Source: Acanthosepion esculentum (Eukaryota; Mollusca; Cephalopoda; Sepiida; Sepiidae). Taken from it: 64,000 nt of DNA. Of the stretch, positions 39,114 through 51,190 are shown one piece after another; the stretch's first letter is position 1, and each line of letters begins with the position of its first letter. The translations under genes were made by a program, and so were the position numbers. Location: assembly GCA_964036315.1 (NCBI GenBank), contig OZ038492.1, positions 35,558,618-35,622,617 of the forward strand, in the 5' to 3' direction. The notes under the pieces were generated by a model. It saw only the letters and a program-made list of their open reading frames with translations, did not search any database and had not been told where the DNA came from.

Positions 39114-39177
<64 letters not shown>
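38891..39177. repeat. (TA)n tracts
   Basis: TA runs 38894-38960 and 39118-39175 with unassigned DNA between. Confidence 0.9.
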
Positions 39178-39179
<2 letters not shown>

Positions 39180-39896
39180 ACAAAGACTACAAAAACATTT
39201 AATTAAAATGAAACGATAAGGTCCGTTTGTTTATTTTTTTGTTGTATTTTTCCAATATTTGAGTCAGGTGTTGAGCATTGTGCCCCAAGTTATGGATAAA
39301 CTGCCCGAAGTTTATATTTTGTTATTTTTGCTTATTGGTTATATATTTTGTTATTTTTTGTATTTTCGACTTTTGCAATTATTACCAATGAAAAAAATTA
39401 AAAAGAGATAAAAATAAAAATTTAAATTAAATTAATGAATAAATGAATCGTAATCTTTTTGTGCGGCCTCGTTTCCCATAAAAGTTTCATATGACGTCAC
39501 GCTCGACCATTTCAAACTTTAATTCATATTTTTTTTATTATACATTTTAAAATTGTTATGAATTTAACCGATTCTTTCAATTTTTGAATAAATTTAACCA
39601 TGTATGTTGGATCGAGAACGTAATAATTCTTTCATGAATGGTGACCTTTGAAAAAATCTGGGGGATTTTATTTTGATAAGATTCTATAGTGACACACTCG
39701 AGAATTTTTCTCTAAGTAAGTTACATTATCTTTTAATAAGTATCTATAAATAAAAAAAATGTTAAATGCATGGGTTATACATGGAAATAAATTCAACCAC
39801 AACTTTGATCTTGGTAAAAAAAAACTCAGATGGCACAAATTGGTATCCAAGGAAAAATTTGAAAAAAAATAAAGAACTAGAAGCATCCGAAAAGGG

Positions 39897-39899
<3 letters not shown>
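39178..39899. other. AT-rich, no gene seen
   Basis: Only short chance frames on both strands. Confidence 0.45.
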
Positions 39900-40218
<319 letters not shown>

Positions 40219-40270
40219 TTTTAAGGTATGTTATATTTATGGGTCAAGTTGTTCTATACCAAGGATAGAG

Positions 40271-41028
40271 AGCATATAAATATAAAGGACTAGCAGCATG
40301 GCCCGGCGTTGCCCGTGCTTGATTCAAAAAATCGTACGACTCATACAGCAATCGCTATCACTTAAAATATTTTTGCCCTTCCTTGCTTTTAAAGGAGTGC
40401 CCTTTGTCGTGCTGATGTTGCTACATGCCTCACTTCTTGCTTATCTCACACTGCGAATTTTGTCTAAGCTCTATACTAAACATTAAATCTCTTACGAAAA
40501 AGGAACTAAACAAAATGAACACAAAACCATCAGCTTTAAAAAATGACTCGTAACTGGAAACACCGAATGAAAAAAGAATGTTAACAACAAATACTTTTTC
40601 ACACCCAATCCAGTTCTGCGGAATGATTCAACGTTGAGTTTAAGCAAGCGAATGAGCCAATTGGAGTAAAGTGCCATGCAGATTAAAATTTTTCCCACTT
40701 GAGACGAATGCAGCTATCGATTTTTTTTTGCATGCTAGTTAACATTCGTGTCAGTCAGCTGTTGGCTCTCACGCTGGCCAATAGAATCTTACTGCCTATT
40801 CGTGGCAGCCAGCTATAGGCTTTCACTCTGGCCCGTAGAAAAAGGCCGCAAACTACATGAAAACTGCTGTAGAAGCAGGAAAAAATCGATTATTTCCACT
40901 ATCGATGGGAGTTGCCTTTCTGCTAACTTGGAGCATGTGCATGTAAATTTTGATGCAAATCCGTCGAAAATTGCGGCCGTGCATTCGTTACACACATACA
41001 CATATCCTGCCTTTTATAGATAGAGATT
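40271..41028. repeat. Dispersed repeat with CCCGGCGTTGCCCGT end
   Basis: It starts TATAAATATAAAGGACTAGC then AGCATGGCCCGGCG and ends near CCTTTTATAGATAGAG. The same 26-bp start with nearly all the interior missing occurs at 47175-47215. This end sequence type is widespread in invertebrate genomes, but I cannot name the element. Frames inside show no family. Confidence 0.5.
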
Positions 41029-41039
41029 GGTGATTTTTT

Positions 41040-41290
41040 ATATAAAATTGTATTGCTGGTATTTTTACGACAAATATACATTTTTATGCTTTTATAGAGT
41101 TTTGTTTTTGTTTAGGGGTTCACTATCTGCCCATAACTGGGACCTTATCAGATAGTGCCACCCAGGCTTAGGGTGGAGCTGAGAACAACAGCAATTAAGA
41201 GGTAGTTCCATCTTCTCAAATCCTCCAATATTTCGATAGGAGGCCTTGCCAAGGACAATGCATCGTCAGTTGTGGGTTATACCATTTAGC
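41040..41290 (-). repeat. Dispersed repeat R1, minus-strand copy
   Basis: Contains TATTGCTGGTATTTTTACGA, a core like CACCCAGGCTTAGGGTGGAG and AGCAATTAAGAGGTAGTTCC. Confidence 0.7.
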
Positions 41291-41493
41291 TACAGAGGAC
41301 GCGTCTGATTAGCTAATCCCAAATTACTGTTTTTAAACAACAAACTTCCCACGATCTTTCTTGAACAATTATGTCTGCTTGAGGCATATCTTAACTTAAA
41401 GAAATTACAACATATATTACTAGTTTCCTCTGTATCTGAATTGTATAGAACGTCGTATCAAATGACGGATCCGTGTAGAAGAGTGTTTATTAT

Positions 41494-41655
41494 TGTTGTG
41501 GTAGGATCCACCTAATTTGCATAGCGGAGTACCGATGATATAAATATGGTTGGTACCGGAAGACAGGGAGGCAAATCAAGAGATCCAACTAGAGACTCTG
41601 CCCGACGGCGACTTAGTCAACACATTCTCCAGGAACGGTCTTCCCAAGAAAGTGT
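41494..41655 (+). repeat. Truncated, diverged Gypsy LTR
   Basis: TGTTGTGGTAGGATCCACCT through CGGTCTTCCCAAGAAA matches the first 60% of the 3.86-kb LTR with many differences, then stops. An older insertion of the same family. Confidence 0.75.
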
Positions 41656-41758
41656 ACACAAATTATAAAAAAAAGCATTTACTTAAATAATTGTATAGCG
41701 CATAAACAGAAAATATATATAAATAATTTAATATTAAAATAATTATATAATATTAAAA

Positions 41759-41823
<65 letters not shown>

Positions 41824-41934
41824 TAGTGGATAGGGAGTTTAAAACAGAACGCCTCAGCCAGTTCCATGCTTGAACGCAATTCACAACATGAAACAGTATG
41901 TTGCTTTTCGATGTTAAATTCTATGTTCACATTG

Positions 41935-41992
<58 letters not shown>
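41656..41992. repeat. AT-rich DNA and (TA)n tracts
   Basis: TA runs 41763-41816 and 41937-41992. The second is the tail of the LINE that follows. Confidence 0.8.
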
Positions 41993-41996
<4 letters not shown>

Positions 41997-42600
41997 AAGC
42001 TTTTCGCCCCAAGCAAGGCTGGAAGCCACTAGCACACAAGGGGTTACAGAAGGTTTGTAGGAAGAGCAGATAGGAGTGGTAAAGGAGAGGATGTGGAGAA
42101 AGATAGTGGATCAATCAAGGCAAGGGGGTTACAGAAGATTTGGAGCGAAAGCAGATAGGAATGAAAGGGCAAAGAATGTGGAGAAGGGAAGTGGACAGAT
42201 CAAGGCAACTGGAGATGTCGATTGACGTTACACTTAAATAGTTGGAGATTATATTTATCAGGGAAACAGGAATAAGGAAGGGAGTTCCACAGGCGAGAGG
42301 TGCGAGACATGAAGCTATTGGAGTAGAAGAAACGTCTACATCTAACAGTTTCAACGGTGAAGGGGTGGGAACGGGATGCCAGCCTCGTAGGACGCTTAAA
42401 TTCATGAGGCCTGGGAACCAGCGAAAGTAGCTCATCGGAGCAATTACTGTGAAAGTATTTGTAAAAAAGACAGAGCGAGGCAACGTCGCATCTGTGAGAG
42501 AGCGACTGCAGACGAGATGACAGATCAGGGCCAATTACATTGCATATCCGTCTCTGGATCTTATCAAGAACCCTGAGGCAAACAGCAGGGGCTCCAGACC
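41993..42600 (-). mobile_element. Jockey-like LINE, 5'-truncated copy
   Basis: ORF2 C-terminus (42200-42540 on the minus strand), then a 3' UTR with an 85-bp tandem duplication (units starting 42040 and 42125), then the (TA)n tail at lower coordinates. It is the best preserved copy of this family in the window. Confidence 0.75.
42200..42540 (-). pseudogene. LINE ORF2 C-terminal domain, in frame
   Basis: One minus-strand frame, offset from the longest open frame, reads without a stop: LSHRCDVASLCLFYKYFHSN, CSDELLSLVPRPHEFKRPTR, HPFTVETVRCRRFFYSNSF, MSRTSRLWNSLPYSCFPDKY and NLQLFKCNVNRHLQ, ending at TGA 42202-42200. This is the conserved C-terminus of Jockey-like RT proteins (FFPRTSRLWNSLP motif, here F to M once). 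The protein is 5' truncated. Decayed relatives lie at 2.3, 19.5, 27.7 and 33.6 kb. Confidence 0.75.
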
Positions 42601-42734
42601 ATAACGATATATCATTTCATATCAGCAAACTGTTGTTAGAAAAATAATATGACAAATTGAAAAAGTTTTTGTTTGTCGTTTCATCCGTTTCGATTTCGTT
42701 CGATGAAATCCTATTTTCCAATTTGTCAGTTTAT

Positions 42735-42790
<56 letters not shown>

Positions 42791-42805
42791 GAAATATAGT
42801 CTTAA
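42601..42805. repeat. AT-rich DNA and (TA)n tract
   Basis: TA run 42738-42786. Confidence 0.8.
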
Positions 42806-43174
42806 AGTCTGCTATATTTTGGCGGTCATTTACCGGAATTCGTTTATTTGCTTATTTATTTGGGTCAAATTGTTTTGCTTCTTTTTTTTATTTTCATTTT
42901 TATTTTTTATCTTATATATTTATTTATTTATTGTATTTTTTATCTTATATATTTGTTTATTTATGGTAAATGAACGCCATAATAGACTACCAACAATAAG
43001 CTATATAAACAATTTTTACTACGTTAAAAAAAACACCGATCAAAATAAAAAAAAAAAAAAAAAATATATAAGATAAAAAATAAAAATAAAATTAAATAAA
43101 ACAAGCAAAATAATTTGACATAAATAAATAAACAAATAAGCGACTTCCAGTAAAAGTAACCGCCAAAATAGACT
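42806..43174. repeat. Foldback with about 110-bp arms
   Basis: Left arm about 42806-42925 and right arm about 43062-43174 are inverse copies with small indels (key pair GGCGGT/ACCGCC with flanking ATTTT/AAAAT; TTATTTTTATTTTTTATCTT and its inverse). Spacer about 140 bp. Confidence 0.7.
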
Positions 43175-43296
43175 AACCCACAATACATGACTGACCCTTA
43201 TATATAAATAGCCGAGAAAAATAACGGCACTAGTTGCCTGACGATTGCACTAGCATAAAACAGACTGTCGCCTCTAAGTGTTGACTTCTATGTTCA

Positions 43297-43338
<42 letters not shown>

Positions 43339-43560
43339 AGTTTACGTTCTGTTTAAGTGTGTGTTCTTATATATGTATATATTCGCGTACACCCAAACAG
43401 ACACAGACACACATATACATATAACTATATACAGCTATATGTGTATATGTATGTGTGTTTGTCATTATGGGCGTCTGTGCTTGTGTGTGCGTGTGTGTGT
43501 GTGCGAGAGTTTGTGAGAGGATTTTTTTGTAAGCATTCCTATTTGTATAAGAGGATTTAA
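43175..43560. repeat. AT-rich DNA, (TA)n and (GT)n tracts
   Basis: TA run 43301-43336, then CA/GT-rich 43380-43510. No gene. Confidence 0.7.
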
Positions 43561-44190
43561 GTTTAATATACAAAAGGAAAGAAGCGAATGTATATGATTC
43601 GGCAAAGAAGATTCATTAGACAGATCCTCCGAACACCAACACATTTATATTTTCCTGATTTCTTACAACGTTTCCTAATAATTATCTCGGTAAAAGTCGA
43701 AACTTTCGAATTCAGGTTTAGTGGAAAGCATTTGCAGTTATTTAAATGACGGGAGAGAATCGGAGAGCATTCTAAAATCACGATTACAAATATCTCTCCT
43801 CGCAAGGATGGGAGAGGGTAACATGGCCAATGACTAGAATATTTTTCCCGTCAATCTTTTAATTTTTATTTTTGCTTGGACAGGAATATCATCTCACACA
43901 CATAATGACAAAATAACATCTGCCCACCCAAGTATCGCGGGGATCGTACATAATGGACGGACTTAGTTCGGTCGATAGATAAGTAGATGGACAGATAGAT
44001 ATGGACAGACCGAGATAGATAGATATGAACGGACAGGTAAATAGATATACATAGATTACACTGGTCTACAATTGTACGCAAGTTGTCTATTTAAGAAATG
44101 AAATGTGCCAATGCTTATGTATTTTGGCATGCGAAACTGACCTTCAAATGAGATTATGGTATCACCACCACCATCATACATAGAAATTAT
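43561..44190. other. No gene; GATA-rich stretch
   Basis: Imperfect AGATAGAT/GGACAGAT repeats at 43975-44050. The rest is unassigned. Confidence 0.5.
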
Positions 44191-44203
44191 ACAACGAGCA
44201 TTC

Positions 44204-44333
44204 ATTGGTTAATCTCCTCCAATCTAGCTCGCTCATTGGTCAGTTCCGACCAATCAAATCTCCTGCACGCGACAAGTCTTTTTTCGCGCCGTCTAATGTT
44301 GATCCTGTCACGTGATACAACATACTATAAAAA
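44204..44333 (+). promoter_or_regulatory. Pol II promoter-like block
   Basis: Four CCAAT-box motifs in alternating orientation (ATTGG 44204 and 44235, CCAAT 44219 and 44250), an E2F-like TTTTTTCGCGCC (44279-44290), an E-box CACGTG (44309-44314) and a TATAAAAA (44326-44333) are spaced as in a strong promoter. It could be the U3 region of an LTR or a host gene promoter. Confidence 0.5.
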
Positions 44334-44880
44334 CCAAATGCGAAAAATTCTCGCTCTCTTTACTCACTCGTGCGTTTCATCTCTGCTGCCAAAACGTGAC
44401 CCTTAAAGAACCCCCGTCTTGACTAATGCAGTCAGATGTAAAAGGACTTTACTACAATCACACAAGTACAATTCTGAACTCTTACGAACTTGTCCAATAG
44501 ACAATCTCTAACATGCAACATACTCATTCTTATAAACTACAGTTTAATAGTTAATCTAATCTTTATGAGCTCAGGTACAAATATTTCCAAGTCTAAGAGA
44601 CATAACTCTATCAAACCTTTCAGCTTAATTGCATGTACATCAAACACAAATAAATTCAATTATGTTTTGAATCATTACGTTCTGTCTTGTATTTTATACC
44701 ATGTGCTATTTTACGTCCAATATAAATTGCATTTTGACAACCACATTGGATAGCGACCTCCAGCATAATGGCATGATCCTTTCCACACCTTTCCTAGACA
44801 AAATAAAATAATTGTGGCGAGACCCGCAACATGCACGTCCACAACATATTTGGTGACGCCGACGTTCACCGAGCAATAAT
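44334..44880 (+). mobile_element. Possible LTR R-U5 region and primer-binding site
   Basis: Downstream of the TATA box there is no long frame. AATAAAATAA (44802) is a polyadenylation-like signal and TGGTGACGCCGACG (44851-44864) resembles a retroelement primer-binding site directly after the LTR. Neither a second LTR nor element proteins were seen in the window. Confidence 0.35.
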
Positions 44881-45574
44881 GAAAACCTCGTCGTTTAGGG
44901 GCCCGCTACAAGATGATTTGCTCTAGATTTAGGGATATTTAATCAGTTATGTCAAACACATGTGTACAAAGGATGTCTCGAGGGGAAACAATGTTACTTT
45001 GCAAAACGTGTTTGATGTTCTATTCAATGTATGCTAACAGAGCAATACAAAAACACATCAAGATAACAATATCTGTGATTATTGAATAAAATATGATGAT
45101 CATATTTGATATATCTAATTACTTGTTTCATATTGCTATGTAAGTTTCTTTCATGTGGATTAAATGATCAACTGGGATTGGAGTTTAAACATTAATATTG
45201 TGTAAAGGAAATCTTTGAGACTTTCTTTCGGGGAATCAGTTTACAGCCTCTATTCCTCTGGATTTTAACTAACTTTAAGTGATTGCATAAGGCCATTGAT
45301 ATCATTGTAGTAAAAGAAATCACTTTCCACGAGTAAGAATGGGGCTAGAACACTGTGACGATCACGGAAATGGGAAATCTTTGCGTCACAAGTTAACCGA
45401 TTCCATTTCAGTAACCTGAAACCTAACAGTTCTGTTTTCCATTAAAAAATTCCAGATTTCTAAGTCTTTTAGGTAACTTTGAGTTATGAGGTGTGCCTCA
45501 GAGAAAGATGCTGGACAATAATCTTAGTCATATGAAGATGATGGTTCAGGCTCTAAGGATTCAATATCTTTCTC
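44881..45574. other. No gene seen
   Basis: Unassigned AT-rich sequence. Confidence 0.4.
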
Positions 45575-45583
45575 ATCTGACTC

Positions 45584-46277
45584 GTCCTGGGTATGACGAT
45601 AAACTACGTCCAACAGCAAGGCCTCTGGTCAGAAGGTTTTGAGGAGCGTGGAACCACCTGTTAATTTCTGGTGTCCCCAGGTCCACCCTGATACGGGGTG
45701 GTAGCAGCTGTTAGGGTTCCAGCTATGGAAAAATAGTTAACCCCCAAACTGTGGTCAAAACACTATGAAAGTGTAAAAATAGGTTTTAATACCAGAAATA
45801 CTTTGTAAAAAATTATTACCAGCAATAAATGTTTGAAGAAAAATTATTACTATCAATACATTTAAAAAAATTACCAGCATTTTTGAAAAGAAAAAATATT
45901 ACCAGCAATAAAAATCTTGTCGGTATTAAATAACTGTTGTGGTGGGATCCACCTAATCTGCATAGGTGACTACCAACTATATAAATAATGGTTGATACCG
46001 GAAGACGAGAGAAAAAGGAATCACGAGATCCAACTAGAGACTCTGATCGACTGCGACTAGTCAACACATTCTCCAGGAACGTCTTCCCAGAAATATACAG
46101 AAATACTATATGTACTTATTGTGTACACTTTCTTGTTATAATACATTCTTGTTCTAAGTACATTTTGTGTTGCATTATTATTCCATGCAATAGGCGAGAT
46201 TCAACATTGAGTCAAGACTCAACAATAACCCATTGAGGTTGATATGTCGTAAAACAAATCAAACTAAACTGATCGTT
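45584..46277 (+). mobile_element. Mobile repeat R1 containing a solo LTR
   Basis: ATCTGACTC flanks the R1 copy (45575-45583 and 46278-46286). The R1 sequence is interrupted at AATAAC by the LTR at 45935-46224 and resumes with CCCATTGAGGTTGATATGTCG. Confidence 0.8.
45935..46224 (+). mobile_element. Solo Gypsy LTR
   Basis: 290 bp, TGTTG...CAACA, nearly identical to the LTRs at 3.86 and 14.79 kb, with a 5-bp target duplication ATAAC (45930-45934 and 46225-46229). It formed by recombination between the two LTRs of a full element. Confidence 0.95.
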
Positions 46278-46286
46278 ATCTGACTC

Positions 46287-47170
46287 AATTTCATATTATC
46301 CCTTTGATTCTGGATCTGGTATGTCTTGTATGATTGAATATTGTACTGTCGATTTCTTTTTCTTTGACAGTCCCTTTACAATTGGAGGCACCTGCAGAAG
46401 TCGCAGTCAGCGGCATGATCTCTTGATACTCTCCAAATCATATGCACTGTAAAGCGTATGGATTATTTGACTCGGAATTGTTTCACATATTTTACAGTAT
46501 ATGTGAAGTACCTCACATCTTATCTTGCTATCCAATTTTACCTTCAAAACATGGCTGATAAACTTTTCTCATAACAGGAGATATTTATCGCTTTTGAGAT
46601 GCAAAGGTCCCTCCACCATACACATAGCCGAAAATATCAATTTCCCTCATTCATGGAGTATTTCTTACACGGCAGTAAAATATGTGAAAATCGGATTGGA
46701 TAGGTGAATAAAAATTAATCTATGAATTACATGTGGTGGCTGGTCGTTCCTATCCGGCGAACCAATTCCTGTTGCAGGTGTCTGCTCAGGCGCATTTGTG
46801 TTCATTCAACACTCAGAGAGCAAACCTGTGACTTATACAGCAACTATGCAGAGCGGGGCTTAGTAACAGTTTCTGGGAGGGAGTGCATTATCTGGTGTGA
46901 AAACAAGTCAAAACAAGTCAAGTACACTCAAAACCTCGGCCACGATGACATGCGACTTTCTTCTAGGACGACTTTTGAAGGCCCCTAAATAGTTTCGTCT
47001 ACGCAATTCCACTTACAGGGCTTGGCACAAGGCTTGGATCAACCCGCGGTGTGGTTGTCAGGTACTTTCAAAAGGTGCATCACTTTGTGATAGTCTACCC
47101 AGGCTGATAACATCAGGAAGACACCTTCCTGATTAATCGACCTTGATGAGATCCGAATGGTCGGAAGGTT
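46287..47170. other. Apparently unique sequence, no gene supported
   Basis: Two frames of 60 and 88 codons (46525-46707 and 46722-46988) have no family motif, coding-like context or splice partners that I can defend. Similar material is not found elsewhere in the window. Confidence 0.4.
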
Positions 47171-47174
47171 ATAA

Positions 47175-47215
47175 GAGTATATAAATATAAAGGACTAGCA
47201 GCATATATAGGATTT
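47175..47215. repeat. Internally deleted copy of the 40.27-kb repeat
   Basis: TATAAATATAAAGGACTAGC then AGCAT is identical to 40276-40301, then ATATAGG follows where the element's other end would be. Confidence 0.55.
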
Positions 47216-47730
47216 TCGTTGGAATTGGGGAATACTGCTTCAGAATACACTTGAAGACTTACTGACTGATGTTATAGTTACAGTCTTTTTGGGGTTACTT
47301 TATTTGTTTTTTCATTGATGGTTTCTTAAAAGGGTGCTTAGATAGGGTTGTATTTTAAATTCTATTGTATTATTCGCGTGTGAAATTAATTTAATTTGTT
47401 AACAGATATTATTTGGTATTGTGTAAATACTTATGTATGTTATTGTGGATTTTGATCTATATATAATTTAGGATTTAATTTCGATTGTAAATTTTTTTAT
47501 CCATTTATAAATTATTAATTTTTAAGGTGTATATTTGGTGGTGTCTGCAAAAAACCGTTATTTCATTTGTTTGATTTTAAAAAAATGTTGTTTAGAAACA
47601 TGATAATATGTAGTTTTCATGTAAGCATAAAAGGCATGGCTCCTCCCAGGTTCTACAAGTTCTTGTTCCATTTATTATTCTCCATTTTATAATGTCTAAT
47701 TTACGCTCTAATTCTGTATCGAGCACACTT
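47216..47730. other. AT-rich, no gene seen
   Basis: The last unique sequence before the satellite array. Confidence 0.5.
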
Positions 47731-48705
47731 TGGATCATTACTCTAACCGTTCTTTCCTATTACATCAATACTGATCATTACTCTAACTGTTCTTTCCTAT
47801 TACATCTATACAGATCATTACTCTAAATGTTCTTTCCTATTACATCAATACTGATCATTACTTTTACTGTTCTTTCATATTACATCAATACTGGTCATTA
47901 CTCTAAATGTTCTTTCCTATTACACCAATACTGATCATTACACTAACTGTTCTTTCCTATTACATCAATACTGATCATTACTCTAACTGTTCTTTCCTAT
48001 TACATATATACTGATCATTACTCTAACTGTTCTTTCCTAGTACATCAATACTGATCATTACTCTAACTGTTCTTTCCTATTACATCAATGCTGATCATTA
48101 CACTAACTGTTCTTTCCTATTACATCAATACTGATCATTACTCTAACTGTTCTTTCATATTACATCATTACTGATCATTACACTAACTGTTCTTTCCTAT
48201 TACATCAATACTGATCATTACTCTAACTGTTCTTTCCTATTACATCAATACTGATCATTACTCTGTTCTTTCCTATTACATCAATACTGATCATTACTCA
48301 AACTGTTCATTCCTATTACATCAATACTGATCATTACTCTAACTGTTCTTTCCTATTACATCAATACTGATCATTACCCTGTTCTTTCCTATTACATCAA
48401 TACTGATCATTACTCTAAATGTTCTTTCCTATTACATCAATACTGATCATTACTCTAACTGTTCTTTCCTATTACATCAATACTGATCATTACTCTAATT
48501 GTTCTTTCCTATTACATCAATACTGATCATTACTCTAAATGTTCTTTCCTATTACATCATTATTGATCATTAATCTAACTGTTCTTTCCTATTATATCAA
48601 TACTGATCATTACTCTAACTGTTCTTTCCTATTGTATCAATACTGATCATTACTCTGTTCTTTCCTATTACATATATACTGATCATTACTCTAACTGTTC
48701 TTTTC

Positions 48706-51190
48706 TATTACATCAATACTGATCATTACTCTAACTGTTTATTCCTATTACATAAATACTGATCATTACACTAACAATTCTTTCCTATTACATCAATACT
48801 GACCATTACTCTAACTGTTCTTTCCTATTTCATCAATACTGATCATTACTTTTTTCTTTCCTATTACATCAATACTGATCATTACTCTAACTGTTCTTTG
48901 CTATTACATCAATACTGATCATTACTCTGTTCTTTGCTATTACATCAATACTGATCATTATTCTAAATGTTCTTTCCTATTACATCAATACCGATCATTA
49001 CTCTAACTGTTCTTTCCTATTACATAAATACTGATAATTACTCTAACTGTTCTTTCCTATTACATCATTACTGATCATTACTCTAACTGTTCTTTCCTAT
49101 TACACCAATACTGATCATTACTCTAACTGTTCTTTCCTATTACATCAATACTGATCATAACTCTTACTGTTTTTTCCTATTGCATAAATACTGATCATTA
49201 CTCTAACTATTCTTTCCTATTACATCAATACTGATCATTACATTAACTGTTCTTTCCTATTACATCAATACTGATCATTACTTTTTCTTCCCAATTACAT
49301 CCATACTGATCATTACTCTAACTGTTCTTTCCGTATTTCATCAATACTGATCATTACTCTAACTGTTCTTTCCGATTACATCAATATTGATCATTACTCT
49401 AACTGTTCTTTCCTGTTACATCAATACTGATCATTACTCTGTTATTTCCTATTACATCAATACTGATCATTACTCTAACTGTTCTTTCCATATTTCATCA
49501 ATATTTATCATTACTCTAACTGTTCTTTCCTATTACATCAATAGTGATCATTACTCTAACTGTTCTTTCATATTACATCAATACTGATCATTACTCTAAC
49601 TGTTTTTTCCTATTACATCAATACTGATCATTACTCTAACTGTTCTTTGCGATTACATCAATACTGATCATTACTCTAACTGTTCTTTCCTATTACATCA
49701 ATACTGATCATTACTCTGTTCTTTCATATTACATCAATACTGATCATTACTCAAGATGTTCATTCCTATTACATCAATACTGATCATTACGCTAACTGTT
49801 CTTTCCTATAACATCAATACTGATCATTACTATGTTCTTTCCTATTACATCAATACTGATCATTACTCTAACTGTTCTTTCCTATTACATCTATACTGAT
49901 CATTACTCTAACTGTTCTTTCCTATTACATCAATACTGATCATTATTCTAACTGTTTTTTCCTATTACATCAATACTGATCATCACTCTAACTGTTCGGT
50001 CCTATTACATCAATACTGATCATTACTCTAACTGTTCTCTCCTATTACATCAATACTGATCATTACTCTAACTGTTCTTTCCTATTATATCAATACTGAT
50101 CATTAATCTGTTCTTTCCTATTACATCAATACTGATCATTACTCTAACTGTTCTTTTCTATTACATCAATACTGATCATTACTCTAACTGTTCTTTCCTA
50201 TTACATCAATACTGATCATTACTGTAACGGTTCTTTCCTATTACATCAATATTGATCATTACTCAAAGTGTTCTTTCCTATTACATCAATACACATCATT
50301 ACTCTAAATGTTCTTTCCTATTACATAAATACTGATCATTACTCTGTTCTTTCCTTTTACATCAATACTGATCATTACTCTGTTCTTTCCTATTACATCA
50401 ATACTGATCATTACTCTAACTGTTCTTTCCTATTACATCAATACTGATTATTACTCTAACGGTTCTTTCCTATTACATCAATACTGATCATTTCACTAAC
50501 TGTTCTTTCCTATTACATCAATACTGATCATTTCTCTGTTCTTTGCTATTACATCAATACTGATCATTATTCTAAATGTTATTTCCTATTACATCAATAC
50601 CGATCATTACTCTAACTGTTCTTTCCTATTACATCAATACTGGTCATTACTCTAACTGTTCTTTCCAATTACATCAATACTGATCATTACTCTGTTCTTC
50701 CCTATTACATCAATACTGATCATTACTCTAACTGTTCTTTCCGTATTTCATCAATACTGATCATTACTCTAAGTATTCTTTTCTATTACATCAATACTGA
50801 TCATTACTCTGTTATTTCCTATTACATCAATACTGATCATTACTCTAACTGTTCTTTCCTATTACATCAATACTGATCATTACTCTAACTGTTCTTTCCT
50901 ATTACATCAATACTGATCATTACTCTAACTGTTCTTTCCTATTACATCAATACTGATCATTACTCTATTATTTCCTATTACATCAATACTGATCATTACT
51001 CTAACTCTTCTTTCCATATTTCATCAATATTTATCATTACACTAACTGTTCTTTCCTATTACATCAGTACTGATCATTACTCTGTTCTTTCCTATTACAT
51101 CAATACTGATCATTAATCTAACTGTTCTTTCCTATTACATCAATACTGATCATTACTCTACCTGTTCTTTCCTATTACATCAATACTGAT
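48706..51190. repeat. Duplicated block of the array, first copy
   Basis: Every distinctive variant here recurs at +12,810 bp, including the rare units CTAACAATTC (48771) and TGTTCGGTCC (49995). Confidence 0.9.

Noticed and set aside
46722..46988. 88-codon frame as a host gene
   Set aside because: No motif, no splice context and no similarity that I recognise; left as unassigned.
49387..49587. Conserved 66-codon gene duplicated at 62197
   Set aside because: Identity is due to the 12,810-bp array duplication; the frame is satellite sequence with stops in most other units.
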